This document shows positions 49,582-59,312 of a stretch of 64,000 nucleotides of DNA, piece after piece; positions within the stretch are counted from its first letter, which is position 1, and each line of letters opens with the position of its first letter. The notes under the pieces were generated by a model. The model did no database searches and had not been told where the DNA came from. It saw only the letters and a program-made list of their open reading frames with translations. The DNA lies in the NCBI GenBank assembly GCA_037444185.1, contig JBBIMW010000004.1:44630-108629 (forward strand), written 5' to 3'. Source of the stretch: JAILZP01 sp037444185 (GTDB lineage Bacteria; Bacillota; Desulfotomaculia; Desulfotomaculales; Desulfocucumaceae). The translations under genes and the position numbers were made by a program.

Positions 49582-50586
49582 TTATATATCGTCCCCCAAA
49601 TCCCCGAAGCCGAAATCAAATCCATCATCGCCACCGGCATCGCCCTCCGCCGGATCTCCCGCCGCCATTTCATCACCGCCGCCGTCAAAGAGGCTGTGCA
49701 ACATCATTGCCCCCAGCAGGCCCGCCACCATGCCGCCAGCAAAACCTCCAAAGCCGTGCCTGCCGGATGGGTGCCGGTGATATGCGGCCAAGTCCGGGGC
49801 AGGCCTCGGCCCGTTTTGGGATGCCAGCATGCACTCAGTCTCTATGAACTCTTTTATCCGGCCGGCTATCCGTCCGGCGGCACTTTCTTTGAACATTTCA
49901 GAGGACATGGCCAGTTCAGCATGATGCGCCGCCCACGGGCCGGTGAGTCCGCCGCCCAGCCTCAGCTCCATGAATAACTTAATTTCCCCGTCCCGGCTGA
50001 GGAACTTGAAGGACAATTCCTTCAGCCGCCCGTCAAAATCCGCGCCGGGATAATAGACAAATTCCTGCCCGTATCTCTCGATTCTCCCCGAGCCGATTTT
50101 TTCCTTGAACCCGAGAATATCCAGGGCTTCAAAAACCATTTCCATTTCCCTTCCCGGCAGCACCACCAGGCTGTCGGCATCCCCGGCATCTACGGCGCGG
50201 GCTATATCCATTTTTGTAACCAAATGATAGGAAACCGGCCCCTTTGAGACAGGGTAGTCCGCCGGCAGATGGTGCTCAAACGGAAATTCTATATTCTTCT
50301 TTGCCTTTACCAGAATGTCGCGGCAGACCTTTACGGTCTGAACGGCCCTGGAAAACTCCTTGCCCCTGACACTGAATCTGAGCATTACATCCACGTCGAG
50401 GGAGCTCACTGCCTGATCAACGCCTCCCCCCACTATTACCGCCTTGCCCCTGACTGTCTCACCAATGCGGTACTGCCGCCTTTCCAGGATCAAGTCCACT
50501 TTGGCCGCTCCCACTCCGAAACTGGCCATTATTCTTTTCAACATAGCTTGCGAAACCATTCCTTCCACTTCAAAGGTACTTGTCAA
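49582..50586 (-). CDS. Spo0M-like sporulation-control (arrestin-fold) protein
   Basis: About 320-334 residues. The first ~240 resemble Spo0M (KVDLILERRQYRIGETVRGKAVIVGGGVDQAV ... HLPADYPVSKGPVSYHL), an arrestin-like beta-sandwich that affects sporulation entry. The C-terminus is unlike the basic family: a Gly/His segment, a short hydrophobic run (GGMVAGLLGAMMLHSLF) and an acidic Asp/Gly tail. Start is uncertain (TTG 50586, ATG 50559 or ATG 50544). Confidence 0.75.
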   Translation of the reverse strand: MTSTFEVEGMVSQAMLKRIMASFGVGAAKVDLILERRQYRIGETVRGKAVIVGGGVDQAVSSLDVDVMLRFSVRGKEFSRAVQTVKVCRDILVKAKKNIEFPFEHHLPADYPVSKGPVSYHLVTKMDIARAVDAGDADSLVVLPGREMEMVFEALDILGFKEKIGSGRIERYGQEFVYYPGADFDGRLKELSFKFLSRDGEIKLFMELRLGGGLTGPWAAHHAELAMSSEMFKESAAGRIAGRIKEFIETECMLASQNGPRPAPDLAAYHRHPSGRHGFGGFAGGMVAGLLGAMMLHSLFDGGGDEMAAGDPAEGDAGGDDGFDFGFGDLGDDI

Positions 50587-50694
50587 TTGCGTTATGCCGG
50601 CTTATTTACAATTATAAGAATAATTATGTCCAACATCAACAACATTTTTACGTCAGGGGGAAGGGTTTCGGCCCCATGCCGCCACATGCCGGCC

Positions 50695-51525
50695 CTACTG
50701 GTAAATATAAGGACTCCTTGGCGCCTCAACCTCCTTGTGAGAGGTGACTTTAATCACCGGCAGGATCCGCTGTTCGTACCAGCCTTTTTGAATGGTGCCG
50801 CTGACGGTGATCCAGGCGCCCTTTTTCAAACCGGCGGCATGATTGTATTCGCAGATCATTCCCCCCAGGGTGGCGTCGGCGGAGCAGCAGGTGACCACAT
50901 ACCTGACCAGCCCGAACTGGTTGGGCAAAAAGCTTTCATCCCTGTCCACAAATCCCAGCATGGTGATTCCCTTGCCTGTGTATTCATCCGGAAAAAGGTA
51001 AATCTCGGACATGACCAGATTGAAATTGTCGTCGGAGACATCAATTATGGAAGCTTTCCGCAATTCACCCACGGGGGAAGGCCGGGCGGTTCCGGCCGGC
51101 CTGTCTGTCCCGGGCGCAACCGAACCGGCCCCTTCCGGCTGCGCGGCGGGGGGGCCTGCAGCCGGCGCCGCAATCCTGGCGTTGAAAACCGGCCTTTTAT
51201 TGGCAGCCATACCTGCGTCCAAAGGGGCGTCGGGCAAAAAATACGCCATCAGCAGGGGAACCATGAAGGCGATGTAGCCCCATTTTCCGCCCCCGGGCAA
51301 ACCGTGACCGCCGCAGGCGTGGTCCCGGCGGGCCGTCCGGAAAACCTGCGCCAGGAACATAACAAACAGTGTCAGCGCCGCCCCCTTGACCAGTACCGCA
51401 TATTTTGGGTTTACATAGTAGACTATTTTTCCGCTGTCCACCAGCCGGTACAGCAGTACGGCGAACCCCAGAAGGATCAGCGCCCTCAGTCCGGACTCAA
51501 TCAGTTGCCGCGTCTTTTCACGCAA
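50695..51525 (-). CDS. TIGR03943/YcgQ-family membrane protein
   Basis: A 276-residue protein with helices at ~10-55 and ~80-95, a long Pro/Ala-rich linker and a soluble C-terminal domain (KGITMLGFVDRDESFLPNQFGLVRYVVTCCSADATLGGMICEY) that resembles TIGR03943. In Bacillus the ycgRQ pair is under Zur control and linked to zinc. TTG start eight bases after GGAGG, directly behind the permease gene. Confidence 0.78.
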   Translation of the reverse strand: MREKTRQLIESGLRALILLGFAVLLYRLVDSGKIVYYVNPKYAVLVKGAALTLFVMFLAQVFRTARRDHACGGHGLPGGGKWGYIAFMVPLLMAYFLPDAPLDAGMAANKRPVFNARIAAPAAGPPAAQPEGAGSVAPGTDRPAGTARPSPVGELRKASIIDVSDDNFNLVMSEIYLFPDEYTGKGITMLGFVDRDESFLPNQFGLVRYVVTCCSADATLGGMICEYNHAAGLKKGAWITVSGTIQKGWYEQRILPVIKVTSHKEVEAPRSPYIYQ

Positions 51526-51528
51526 TTT

Positions 51529-52587
51529 TCATCCTCCCATCAGGCGGGAATTGATCATATTGGCGCCGCTGAACACCAGGAATGCGACTATAAACGTCAA
51601 TAGCACCACAAATCGCAACCGGAAGGCGTTAATCAGCATCAATGTGTTCTTCAGGTCCACCATGGGGCCGAATACCATGAAGGCCAGCAGCGACCCGCCG
51701 GTGAACACATTGTTGAAGGATGCCGCAATAAAGGCGTCCGCCGAAGAACATACCGATAAAATAAAGGCGAAAGCCATCATGGTCAATATCGAAGAAGCCG
51801 ATTCCCATCCTATGCCAATCAGCTGGCCCTGGGACAGGAATGTCTGGGCGGAGGCCGCCAGGAACGCCCCCAAAACCAAATATTTGCCCATCTCGAAAAA
51901 TTCGTCGCAGGCACTCTGCAGGGTGCCGCCCACCCTGCCCGCAAAGGAGGGCCTCCCGCAATGCTGATGGTGATGACCACAGCCGCACCCGCAGTGATGC
52001 CGGTCCGCGTCGGCCTTCAGCTCCCTGCCGTGAAAAATAAAGCTTAACATGAGCCCGGTCAGGCAGGAAACCGAAAAAGCCAGCCCCAGCCTGAGCCAGA
52101 CCATCTCGGGGCTGCCGGCGAAGGCCATGGCTGTGGAAGAGGCCACCACCGGGTTGATGATGGGCGCCGCCAGCATGAAGGTCACGGCGCTGTACAATGG
52201 AACGCCTTTCATAACCAGCCTTCTGGCCACCGGCACGATCCCGCACTCACAGACGGGAAAGATCACCCCCAGCAAACAGGCCAAAAGAATGCTCCAGTAT
52301 CTGCTCCGGGGCAGCAGCCTGCGGATGGTCTCCTCGGATACGAAATTGTGCAGCACGGCGGATATGAACACACCGATAATGACAAAGGGTATCGCCTCAA
52401 TAAGTATGCTGAGGAAAACCGTTTTAAAGTTTAAGATGCCCACATTGACTGTGTAAATACCGGCATCCACTAAAGGCCGCCCCAGCCCGGCCAGCCTGAG
52501 CAGGTGCCACAGCAGGTACGCGCAGGAAAGAATGAAAAGTACAATGGCTGTTTTGGATGTGTTTCTGATTAATTCCCTCACCGCCAT
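51529..52587 (-). CDS. YcgR/DUF318-family permease
   Basis: A 352-residue permease with eight to nine helices, the conserved FPVCECGIVPVARRL and VCSSADAFIAASF motifs of the ArsP-1/DUF318 superfamily, and a His/Cys-rich cytoplasmic loop (HHCGCGCGHHHQHCGR, ~196-211) that should bind metal. ArsP relatives export methylated arsenicals; YcgR-type proteins pair with TIGR03943 proteins as here. Zinc or another divalent metal is the likelier cargo from this pairing, but arsenic cannot be excluded. Confidence 0.8.
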   Translation of the reverse strand: MAVRELIRNTSKTAIVLFILSCAYLLWHLLRLAGLGRPLVDAGIYTVNVGILNFKTVFLSILIEAIPFVIIGVFISAVLHNFVSEETIRRLLPRSRYWSILLACLLGVIFPVCECGIVPVARRLVMKGVPLYSAVTFMLAAPIINPVVASSTAMAFAGSPEMVWLRLGLAFSVSCLTGLMLSFIFHGRELKADADRHHCGCGCGHHHQHCGRPSFAGRVGGTLQSACDEFFEMGKYLVLGAFLAASAQTFLSQGQLIGIGWESASSILTMMAFAFILSVCSSADAFIAASFNNVFTGGSLLAFMVFGPMVDLKNTLMLINAFRLRFVVLLTFIVAFLVFSGANMINSRLMGG

Positions 52588-52685
52588 CTCCCTTTTGAAA
52601 ACAGCTCAATATTTGTGGCTTCTGGTAAATTATAGGTATTCCCATTGGCCAGTTAATAGTACTCATTGTCTCCGGCGGCGGAAAT

Positions 52686-54872
52686 TCACTCACAGTCCCC
52701 CCGCAGCCTCTCCCTCAGCCCGGTGTGGCGCTCCCTAGGCTTGTTGTTCCTGACGGCCATGGCCAGCGCCCTTTTGCTGCCGACGAGGATGACCAGTTTT
52801 CTTCCCCGGGTCACTCCGGTATAAACCAGATTCCTTTGCAAAAGAATAAAGTGCTGGATCATCAGGGGAATAACCACCGCCGGATACTCACTGCCCTGGG
52901 ATTTGTGCACGGATATGGCATAGGCCACCGTCAGTTCGTCCAAATCGGAGAAATCGTACTTAACCGCCCTGCCGTCAAAATCCACCAGCACTTCCTGGTC
53001 CTCGTGGGCAATGTGTGCAATCCGGCCGATATCGCCATTGTAGACCTCTTTTTCATAGTTGTTCACCAGCTGCATAACCTTGTCCTTCACCTTGAAGGTT
53101 TTGTAACCCCGGGTGACGCCGCCCCCGCCGGGGTTTAAAACCTCCTGCAGCCTTAGATTGAGATTGGCCACCCCCACATCCCCCCGGTGCATGGGAGTCA
53201 GCACCTGCACTTCGTCCACCGGGTGGAGGCCGAATTGTCTAGGAATACGGTCCTTGCACAGGACCAGTATTTTATTTACGGCCCTTTCCGGATCCTCCTC
53301 CTCCACAAAGTAGAAATCCGCCGGCTCCCCGGGCAGGGGGAGGCGTATGTCGGGAAACTCCCCACTGTTGATGCGGTGGGCGTTGCTGACTATGCGGCTT
53401 TGTGACGCCTGGCGGAATATCTCATTGAGGGTGACCACCCTGAAACTGCCGGAGTCGATAATGTCACGCAAAACACTGCCCGGCCCCACCGAAGGAAGCT
53501 GATTGACGTCTCCCACCAGTATCAGGGAGGCATGGGGCGGTATGGCCTTCACCAGGTGATACATCAGCAGGGTGTCTACCATGGAGGCCTCGTCCACAAT
53601 CACCACGTCTGTTTCCAAAGGGTTTTCCCGGTCCCTGGTAAAGCCGCCGGACTGGTAGCCGAATTCCAGCACCCGGTGGATGGTCTTTGCTTCGTGGCCG
53701 GTGGCCTCCTGCATACGCTTGGCCGCCCTGCCGGTGGGCGCCGCCAGGAGTATTCTCAGGCCCAGAGAGCTGAAAATATTTATAATGACCTTGATAATGG
53801 TGGTTTTGCCGGTGCCCGGACCGCCGGTGATAACCAGCACCTTGTTTTGAAGGGCCAGGGACACGGCTTCCTTTTGTCTTCCGGCCAGGCTTATGCCCAT
53901 TTCTGTCTCCGCCCCCGTTATGGCCGCTTTCGGGTCCTGCGGACGCATGGGGGACTGCCCCCCCTTCAACAAAAGCAATCCCCGGGCCAATCCTGTTTCC
54001 GCCGTATAAAAAGGTGGCAGGTAAACCGCCTCGTGGTTGGGCCGCAATTCCTCGTCCCGCCGGCTCAGATCCTCCAACACTATCCGCCCGCCCTCAAATA
54101 GCCCGGCCATGGCCTTGGCCACTATTTCCCCGTCCACCTTCAGCATTTCCGCCGCCCTGTCCGCCAGCATTTCATAAGGGCTGTATACATGCCCTTCATT
54201 CACGATTTCGTTTAAAACATAGATGATGCCCTCCTCGGCCCGCATCACCGAGTTTGGATCAATGCCCATGTTGCGGGCGATACTGTCGGCGGTGACGAAT
54301 CCTATGCCGTGCACATCCGCCGCCAGCCGGTAAGGATTGCTTCTGACAGCCTCAATGGAGGAATTGCCATATTTCTTATATATCCTGGCCGAAAAGCCGG
54401 CGCTGACCCCGCAGCTCTGGAGAAAGAGCATTATCTCCTTTATTTCCCTCTGCTCCTCCCAGGCCCTGGCAATCATGGCCGCCCGTTTGGCGCCGATCCC
54501 TTCCACCCGGGACAGTTTTTCCGGTCTTTTTTCTATTACTTCCATGGTATCCAGGCCGAAAACCTTAACTATCCGCCTGGCCATGACGGGACCAATGCCA
54601 CTGATCAACCCAGAGCCCAGATATTTCTCTATGCCGTTCACGGTGGCGGGGACAACCGACTCGTACCTCTCCACCTGAAACTGCTCCCCGAATTTTTTAT
54701 TGTAGACCCACCTTCCATGCAGCTTCAGGGACTCTCCGGGATTTATCCCGGCCAGGCTGCCCACAATGGTGGTAAGTTCCTGCTTCCCCTTTTCCTTGAG
54801 CTTGGCCACGGTAAACCGGGTCTCCTCATTGTGGTAGCTGATCCTTTCCAGGTATCCGCTGATAATGTCCAT
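52686..54872 (-). CDS. recD2: RecD2-type ATP-dependent DNA helicase
   Basis: A 728-residue SF1B helicase: N-terminal OB-fold and helix-hairpin-helix region (SGLISGIGPVMARRIVKVFG; VEGIGAKRAAMIARAW), Walker A TGGPGTGKTT (349-358), Walker B VIVDEASMVD and the C-terminal VHKSQGSEYPAVV motif. RecD2 works without RecBC in replication-fork and repair tasks. The gene is single and divergent from the 99-aa gene at 55180. Confidence 0.92.
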   Translation of the reverse strand: MDIISGYLERISYHNEETRFTVAKLKEKGKQELTTIVGSLAGINPGESLKLHGRWVYNKKFGEQFQVERYESVVPATVNGIEKYLGSGLISGIGPVMARRIVKVFGLDTMEVIEKRPEKLSRVEGIGAKRAAMIARAWEEQREIKEIMLFLQSCGVSAGFSARIYKKYGNSSIEAVRSNPYRLAADVHGIGFVTADSIARNMGIDPNSVMRAEEGIIYVLNEIVNEGHVYSPYEMLADRAAEMLKVDGEIVAKAMAGLFEGGRIVLEDLSRRDEELRPNHEAVYLPPFYTAETGLARGLLLLKGGQSPMRPQDPKAAITGAETEMGISLAGRQKEAVSLALQNKVLVITGGPGTGKTTIIKVIINIFSSLGLRILLAAPTGRAAKRMQEATGHEAKTIHRVLEFGYQSGGFTRDRENPLETDVVIVDEASMVDTLLMYHLVKAIPPHASLILVGDVNQLPSVGPGSVLRDIIDSGSFRVVTLNEIFRQASQSRIVSNAHRINSGEFPDIRLPLPGEPADFYFVEEEDPERAVNKILVLCKDRIPRQFGLHPVDEVQVLTPMHRGDVGVANLNLRLQEVLNPGGGGVTRGYKTFKVKDKVMQLVNNYEKEVYNGDIGRIAHIAHEDQEVLVDFDGRAVKYDFSDLDELTVAYAISVHKSQGSEYPAVVIPLMIQHFILLQRNLVYTGVTRGRKLVILVGSKRALAMAVRNNKPRERHTGLRERLRGDCE

Positions 54873-55116
54873 GGGGCATCTCCCTGAAAAATTGATTCAA
54901 TTAACACTCACATTTTTTATTCTACGGCGCCGCCGCCGCATCCTTCCCGGCCCGCCGGAACTCCGGGGCCGGGAAGGGAATGCGGGCGGGCAGGAGGGAA
55001 ATTTTCTTTCCCGGATGATATTTTTATGGATATTCCGGTGGATAATATTAATGATATAGTTAATTATACCCGATACTTGTCAACGCCTCCGGCGGAGGCC
55101 TCCGGACAATAAAAAT

Positions 55117-55145
55117 TTGGGCGAATCTGATATTTATGGTATTAT
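55117..55145 (+). promoter_or_regulatory. Promoter of the spoVB operon
   Basis: TTGGGC (55117-55122) and TATTAT (55140-55145), spacer 17, about 35 bases before the ATG at 55180. A GC hairpin (CGCCTCCGGCGGAGGC, 55084-55099) lies just upstream in the recD2-divergent spacer; nothing else is seen from 54873 to 55116. Confidence 0.5.
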
Positions 55146-55179
55146 ATCTTTTATGGTGGGGTTTAATAAGGAGGAGAGT

Positions 55180-55479
55180 ATGGATCAAACAAGACTGCAA
55201 AAAACCCTGGTGGTCAGCATACAGGGCTGGGAGCTGGAGGTCTTTGAGGGTCCCCGCAAGGTGAATGTGGATCTACTGGGGGAAATGCTGGAATTCCGCG
55301 GCATCTGGCTTACTGAGCCGGAACGGGGGATGGTCACCGTTCTTTGCTATCCTGATAAACTTTTCTACCTGGAGGTCACCGAATCCGAAATACCGGCCCA
55401 GAGGCCCGGCAGGAGAAACAAGGTCACCCCCTTGAGGCGCATAGACAACGTGCCCCCGGGGGACGACGGCGGAGAATAG
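55180..55479 (+). CDS. Hypothetical 99-residue protein upstream of spoVB
   Basis: ATG 55180 follows AAGGAGG. A soluble acidic/basic protein (KTLVVSIQGWELEVFEGPRKVNVDLLGEMLEF ... VTVLCYPDKLFYLEV) that looks like a small beta-rich domain, with a Pro/Asp tail. It starts 2 bases before the spoVB start in effect (stop 55479, spoVB ATG 55482), so the two are coupled. No family recognised. Confidence 0.65.
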   Translation: MDQTRLQKTLVVSIQGWELEVFEGPRKVNVDLLGEMLEFRGIWLTEPERGMVTVLCYPDKLFYLEVTESEIPAQRPGRRNKVTPLRRIDNVPPGDDGGE

Positions 55480-55481
55480 AT

Positions 55482-57179
55482 ATGGCAATTCAGCCCACGC
55501 CATCCGGCGTGGGTTTGAGATTTCGGGGTGATGCAAAACTGGCTGGTAAAATTTTAAATAGGCAGACAATCATCCAGGGCGCCATTATACTCACCCTGGC
55601 CGGTATTTTAATCCGCCTTCTGGGCGTTGTTTACAGGGTACCCCTGGGAAGGCTGCTGGGGGACGAGGGCATGGGTATATACGCAGTGCCAAACCAGTTT
55701 TATCTGTTGTTTTTCACCATTTCCTCGGCGGGAATACCGGTGGCGGTGGCGCGGCTGGTGGCGGGAAAAATGTCCGCGGGACTGTACAGGGACGCCCACA
55801 GAACCTTCGTCATATCCTTTGCGGCCATGTTTCTGGTGGGGCTTTTATTTACACTGCTGCTTTTCTTCGGCGCCTCTTGGCTAGTGGAGGCGGGTCTGGT
55901 GGCCAACCCCGCCAGCTACTACGGCCTGGTGGCCATCGCCCCGGTAATATTCTTTTCCGCAGTGACGGCCTCCCTGAGGGGGCTTTTTCAGGGACTGCAG
56001 TACATGTCCCCGGTGGCTTGGTCCCAGGTGGCCGACCAGGTGGTGCTGGTGGGAGGCACCCTGCTGTTCAGCTACCTTCTGCTGCCCGGCGGACTGGCCC
56101 TGGCCGCCGCCGGGGCCAATTTCGGGGCGGTTCCCGGAGCGGTGGCCGCCGCCGCCATCATGGCCATTTACTATCTCCGCCACCGGGGGGCACTGATGGA
56201 AATGGTGCGCCGGGACAACTCCCAATACAGGGAAGGAACTATGTCCCTGCTGAAAAAAATACTGGCGGTTTCCATTCCCATCTCCTTTGCCAGCCTGGCC
56301 GCAGCCGTCACCGGCATCATAGACAACAAACTGATTATAGACCGGCTTCAGCTGGTGGGCTACACCCAGCAGCAGGCCACGGCCCTTTACGGGCAATTCA
56401 ACCAGTTCGCCATGTCCTTCGTCAATATCAGCATAGCCTTCGCCCTCTCCATGGGCGCCAGCATCGTGCCGTCGGTGGCCGAATCGCACGGCGCCGGCAA
56501 CAAAGGGCAAATTCGCCGGGAGGCCTCAGCGGCCGTCAGGCTGGCCCTCCTCACCACCCTGCCGGCGGCGGCCGGGCTGTATTTCCTGGCGCCCCAGCTG
56601 ACATTTTTCATATACGCCAACAGCGAAGCCGGAATACCCCTGGCGGCCCTGGCCCCCGCCGTCGTCTTTTGGGGGATCCACCTAGTTCTGTCCGGAGTCA
56701 TGCAGGGGCTGGGCAGGGCTGACATACCCGTCTATACTCTGCTGGCCGGTATTTTCTTCAAGGTGGCCATCACCTATTACCTGACCCCCACCGGGCTGGG
56801 CATCAAAGCCGCGGCCCTGGGCACCGTGGCCATGTTCGCGGTTTCCTCCCTGCTGAACACTATTGCGGTGAAACGGCTGGTGGGGCTGGACATGGATTTC
56901 TCCCGGTCGGTGCTGAGGCCGGGGCTGGCCTCCCTGGCAATGGGGCTGGCGGTGCGGGAGGCGTACCGGTGGGGGCTGGGCCCCCTGGGCCACGAATACC
57001 TGGCCACCGCCGCCGCGCTGCTGGCCGGCGTGCTGTTCTTCCCGTTCCTGGCGGTGCTTTCGGGAAGCATCAATTCCAGCGACGCAAAGGGGCTGCCCGT
57101 CGTCGGCCCCCGGGCGGCGGCGCTGCTGGCGGCCTGGGAGAGCCGCAGGGACAGGCTGCTAAGAAGGGGCGGGGGCTAG
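55482..57179 (+). CDS. spoVB: SpoVB-like lipid flippase (MOP/MATE superfamily)
   Basis: A 565-residue protein with ~14 membrane helices. The N-terminal RQTIIQGAIILTLAGILIRL and VYRVPLGRLLGDEGMGIYAVP are characteristic of the SpoVB/stage V branch, which flips lipid-linked precursors for cortex peptidoglycan; YtgP-like relatives serve vegetative growth. A ~28-residue hydrophilic N-terminus precedes the first helix. A dispersed repeat (copy B) begins two bases after its stop. Confidence 0.85.
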   Translation: MAIQPTPSGVGLRFRGDAKLAGKILNRQTIIQGAIILTLAGILIRLLGVVYRVPLGRLLGDEGMGIYAVPNQFYLLFFTISSAGIPVAVARLVAGKMSAGLYRDAHRTFVISFAAMFLVGLLFTLLLFFGASWLVEAGLVANPASYYGLVAIAPVIFFSAVTASLRGLFQGLQYMSPVAWSQVADQVVLVGGTLLFSYLLLPGGLALAAAGANFGAVPGAVAAAAIMAIYYLRHRGALMEMVRRDNSQYREGTMSLLKKILAVSIPISFASLAAAVTGIIDNKLIIDRLQLVGYTQQQATALYGQFNQFAMSFVNISIAFALSMGASIVPSVAESHGAGNKGQIRREASAAVRLALLTTLPAAAGLYFLAPQLTFFIYANSEAGIPLAALAPAVVFWGIHLVLSGVMQGLGRADIPVYTLLAGIFFKVAITYYLTPTGLGIKAAALGTVAMFAVSSLLNTIAVKRLVGLDMDFSRSVLRPGLASLAMGLAVREAYRWGLGPLGHEYLATAAALLAGVLFFPFLAVLSGSINSSDAKGLPVVGPRAAALLAAWESRRDRLLRRGGG

Positions 57180-57180
57180 G

Positions 57181-57362
57181 AGGCTGTTGAAAAAGTCCAT
57201 CTGCTACGTTGATGCGGCGGCTTTTTCGCTCCAACGCACCACCAAGTGCGCCTCCGCTTAAACCCTTGCCGCGCCTTGCATCTGGAGCTTTTTGAGCAGC
57301 CTTCGGCTGTATCCGGCTACGCCTGTTTCATGTCGCATAAATGAGTTTTACAGCACTCTCCC
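57181..57362. repeat. Dispersed inverted-repeat element, copy B (most complete)
   Basis: Core 57181-57302 starts AGGCTGTTGAAAAAGTCC and ends GAGCTTTTTGAGCAGCCT, imperfect inverses of each other. A ~60-base tail to 57362 includes ATAAATGAGTTTTACAGCAC. Related copies: 8146-8300 (A), 22778-22925 inverted (C), 38615-38665 tail only (D). No coding capacity; a REP/MITE-like family. Confidence 0.8.
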
Positions 57363-57427
57363 AGGAGACGGGGCCCCTCGAAAAGGGCGCCTGGCACATT
57401 GCCCCCGGCTTCCATCAAATACTGAAA

Positions 57428-58174
57428 TCAGGCGGTTGTCTGGCCGCCGTCCACCACGATAACCTGGCCCGTCACAAAGGAAGAAACATCCGATACAAGA
57501 TAGAGGACCGCCTGGGCCACGTCCCGGGCAGTGCAAAGGCGCCGCAGCGGAATGCGCCTCATTAATGAGCTGACCATCTTTTCCTCCATAAAGGATTCAG
57601 TCAGAGGGGTTCTGGCATAGCCGGGAGCCACAGCATTTACGCGGACATTGTACATGGCCCATTCACGGGCCAGACTTCGCGTCATGTTGACCAAACCCGC
57701 CTTGCTTGCCGAGTATACCGAAGTATTTATTTCTGCTATGAGGGCATTCACCGAAGCAATATTGACGATATTCCCCCCCGCCAGCTTGATCATTGACCGC
57801 ACTGCCGCCTGGGCTGTAAAAAAGGCCCCCTTTAAGTTGACGTCCATAATTCCGGCCCAATCCTTTTCCGTTACCTCCAGGGCCGGCTTTCCAAGAGTCA
57901 CGCCGGCATTGTTGACAAGAATGTCTATACGCCCGAATTCCCCCGTTACTTTTTCTATCACAGACCTTATCCGGTCAACTTTCGAAATGTCCAACTCAAA
58001 GGCGGCGGCGTCACTTCCCAAAGATTTAACCTGCCCGGTCACTTCCCCCGCCTTTGCCGGATCCTTGTCCACAACGGCCAGTACCGCTCCGGCCCGGGCA
58101 AGAGTCAAGGCCATTTCCCGCCCAAACCCGCCTCCCCCTCCGGTTACCACAGCAACCTTACCTTCTAACTGCAA
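57428..58174 (-). CDS. Short-chain dehydrogenase/reductase (3-oxoacyl or hydroxyacyl type)
   Basis: A 248-residue classical SDR: cofactor motif TGGGGGFG (11-18), NNAG, Ser of the active site in NIASVNA, and YSASK (Y-x-x-x-K). Asp after beta-2 (VVDKD) favours NAD(H). It is the last gene of the minus-strand acyl-CoA operon. Appears complete, unlike several operon neighbours. Confidence 0.85.
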   Translation of the reverse strand: MQLEGKVAVVTGGGGGFGREMALTLARAGAVLAVVDKDPAKAGEVTGQVKSLGSDAAAFELDISKVDRIRSVIEKVTGEFGRIDILVNNAGVTLGKPALEVTEKDWAGIMDVNLKGAFFTAQAAVRSMIKLAGGNIVNIASVNALIAEINTSVYSASKAGLVNMTRSLAREWAMYNVRVNAVAPGYARTPLTESFMEEKMVSSLMRRIPLRRLCTARDVAQAVLYLVSDVSSFVTGQVIVVDGGQTTA

Positions 58175-58204
58175 GCAGAATCACCCCCGCCCGGCTTATA
58201 AACC

Positions 58205-59300
58205 TCAGGACACCTTGACAACCAGGGCCGCACCGGTGTCCCCGGCGGCGCATCCCGTAAAGAGCCCATAGCCGCCCCCGGCAATAACCAGTTCTTCAAT
58301 CATTTCAATAATTCCGCGTCCGGCGGTAGGTCCCTGGGGATGCCCGTATATAAGGGAACAGCCGTAATTATTGATTTTCATTACATCGATTTTCATTTCC
58401 CTGGCAAGGTACAGATCGTTGGCCGCAAAGGGATTATGTGTCTTTACGGCCTTAATGTCCCCGATGTAAATCCCGGCTTTTTCCAGCGCCATACTCGCCG
58501 CAGGCGCCACGGCCATGGCCATGTGAGCCTTGGGGGCGCGGGCGAAGCCGTAGGACAGCACCTGTATTTCAATACCGCTGCCCATACTCAGCTCCCGCGC
58601 CTTTTCCCTGGTGGTCAGAATAATTCCACAGTTGCCGTCAGCCGGGTGGGTCTGGGCGCCATATGAGTGCACTCCCCCCTCGAGAACCGGTTTTAATCCG
58701 GCAAGACCCTCCCTGGTTGTGGGGGTCACGCCTTCGTCCTCCTCAAGCAGCGCGGTTTTTTTCATGCTCTTTTTATACTCCACCGGGAACATGTACCGTT
58801 TTAACCACATTTTCCGCCGTCTGGATCATGGCCGCCCCTCCCCAGGGATCTTTGGCGAAGTTGTCCATCATCCAGTTTTCCGCAATCACCGACCCGCCGG
58901 GGCCGGGAGGGTTGGGCCATATAGTGAAGGGGCCGTTTGAACAGCGATCTGTCATAAGGCAGAACACATTTTTATAAAGGCCCGTTTCGATGCCCGCCGC
59001 CGCCAGGCTTACGCAAGTGGTGGATGTGGAGCAGGCCTGGGGGACATGGCAGCCGGGGATTTCCACAGCCCCCATGAGGGCGGCCGCCCAGGGGGCGGCG
59101 TAAAAGGTGTGCAGCTGCCCGATTGTTTTCCCCAAAAAGAGGTATTCAAATATATTCACATCGATATCCTTCGCCGCCAGCCACTTCTTGGCGGTCGCCG
59201 CCGCCAGCCCGACGGCGTTTTCATTTTGCAAGCTTCCCTGCCACCGGGCGAAGGGTGAGCTGTAGTATCCGCGATAAGGAATAAATGCCTTGGAGTACAC
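58205..59300 (-). pseudogene. Thiolase, broken by an internal deletion with frameshift
   Basis: The N-terminal part (59300-~58795) holds the active-site region PQACSTSTTC and runs to TAENVVK, where family members continue through a ~25-30 residue helix. Here the sequence jumps, in another frame, to KRYMFPVEYKKS and on to the C-terminal half with HNPFAAND, GHPQGPTAGR and the second active Cys (FTGCAAGDTG). So a stretch is missing and the frame is shifted near 58780-58800. The product would be two non-functional halves. In an intact operon it would cleave 3-oxoacyl-CoA. Confidence 0.8.
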
Positions 59301-59312
59301 TAAATTACCTCC

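Noticed and set aside
51529..52587. Permease as a firm ArsP arsenical exporter because of the nearby ars operon
   Set aside because: It is 8 kb from the ars genes, on the other strand, and paired with a TIGR03943 gene like the zinc-linked YcgRQ; no ArsR-type operator was seen upstream.
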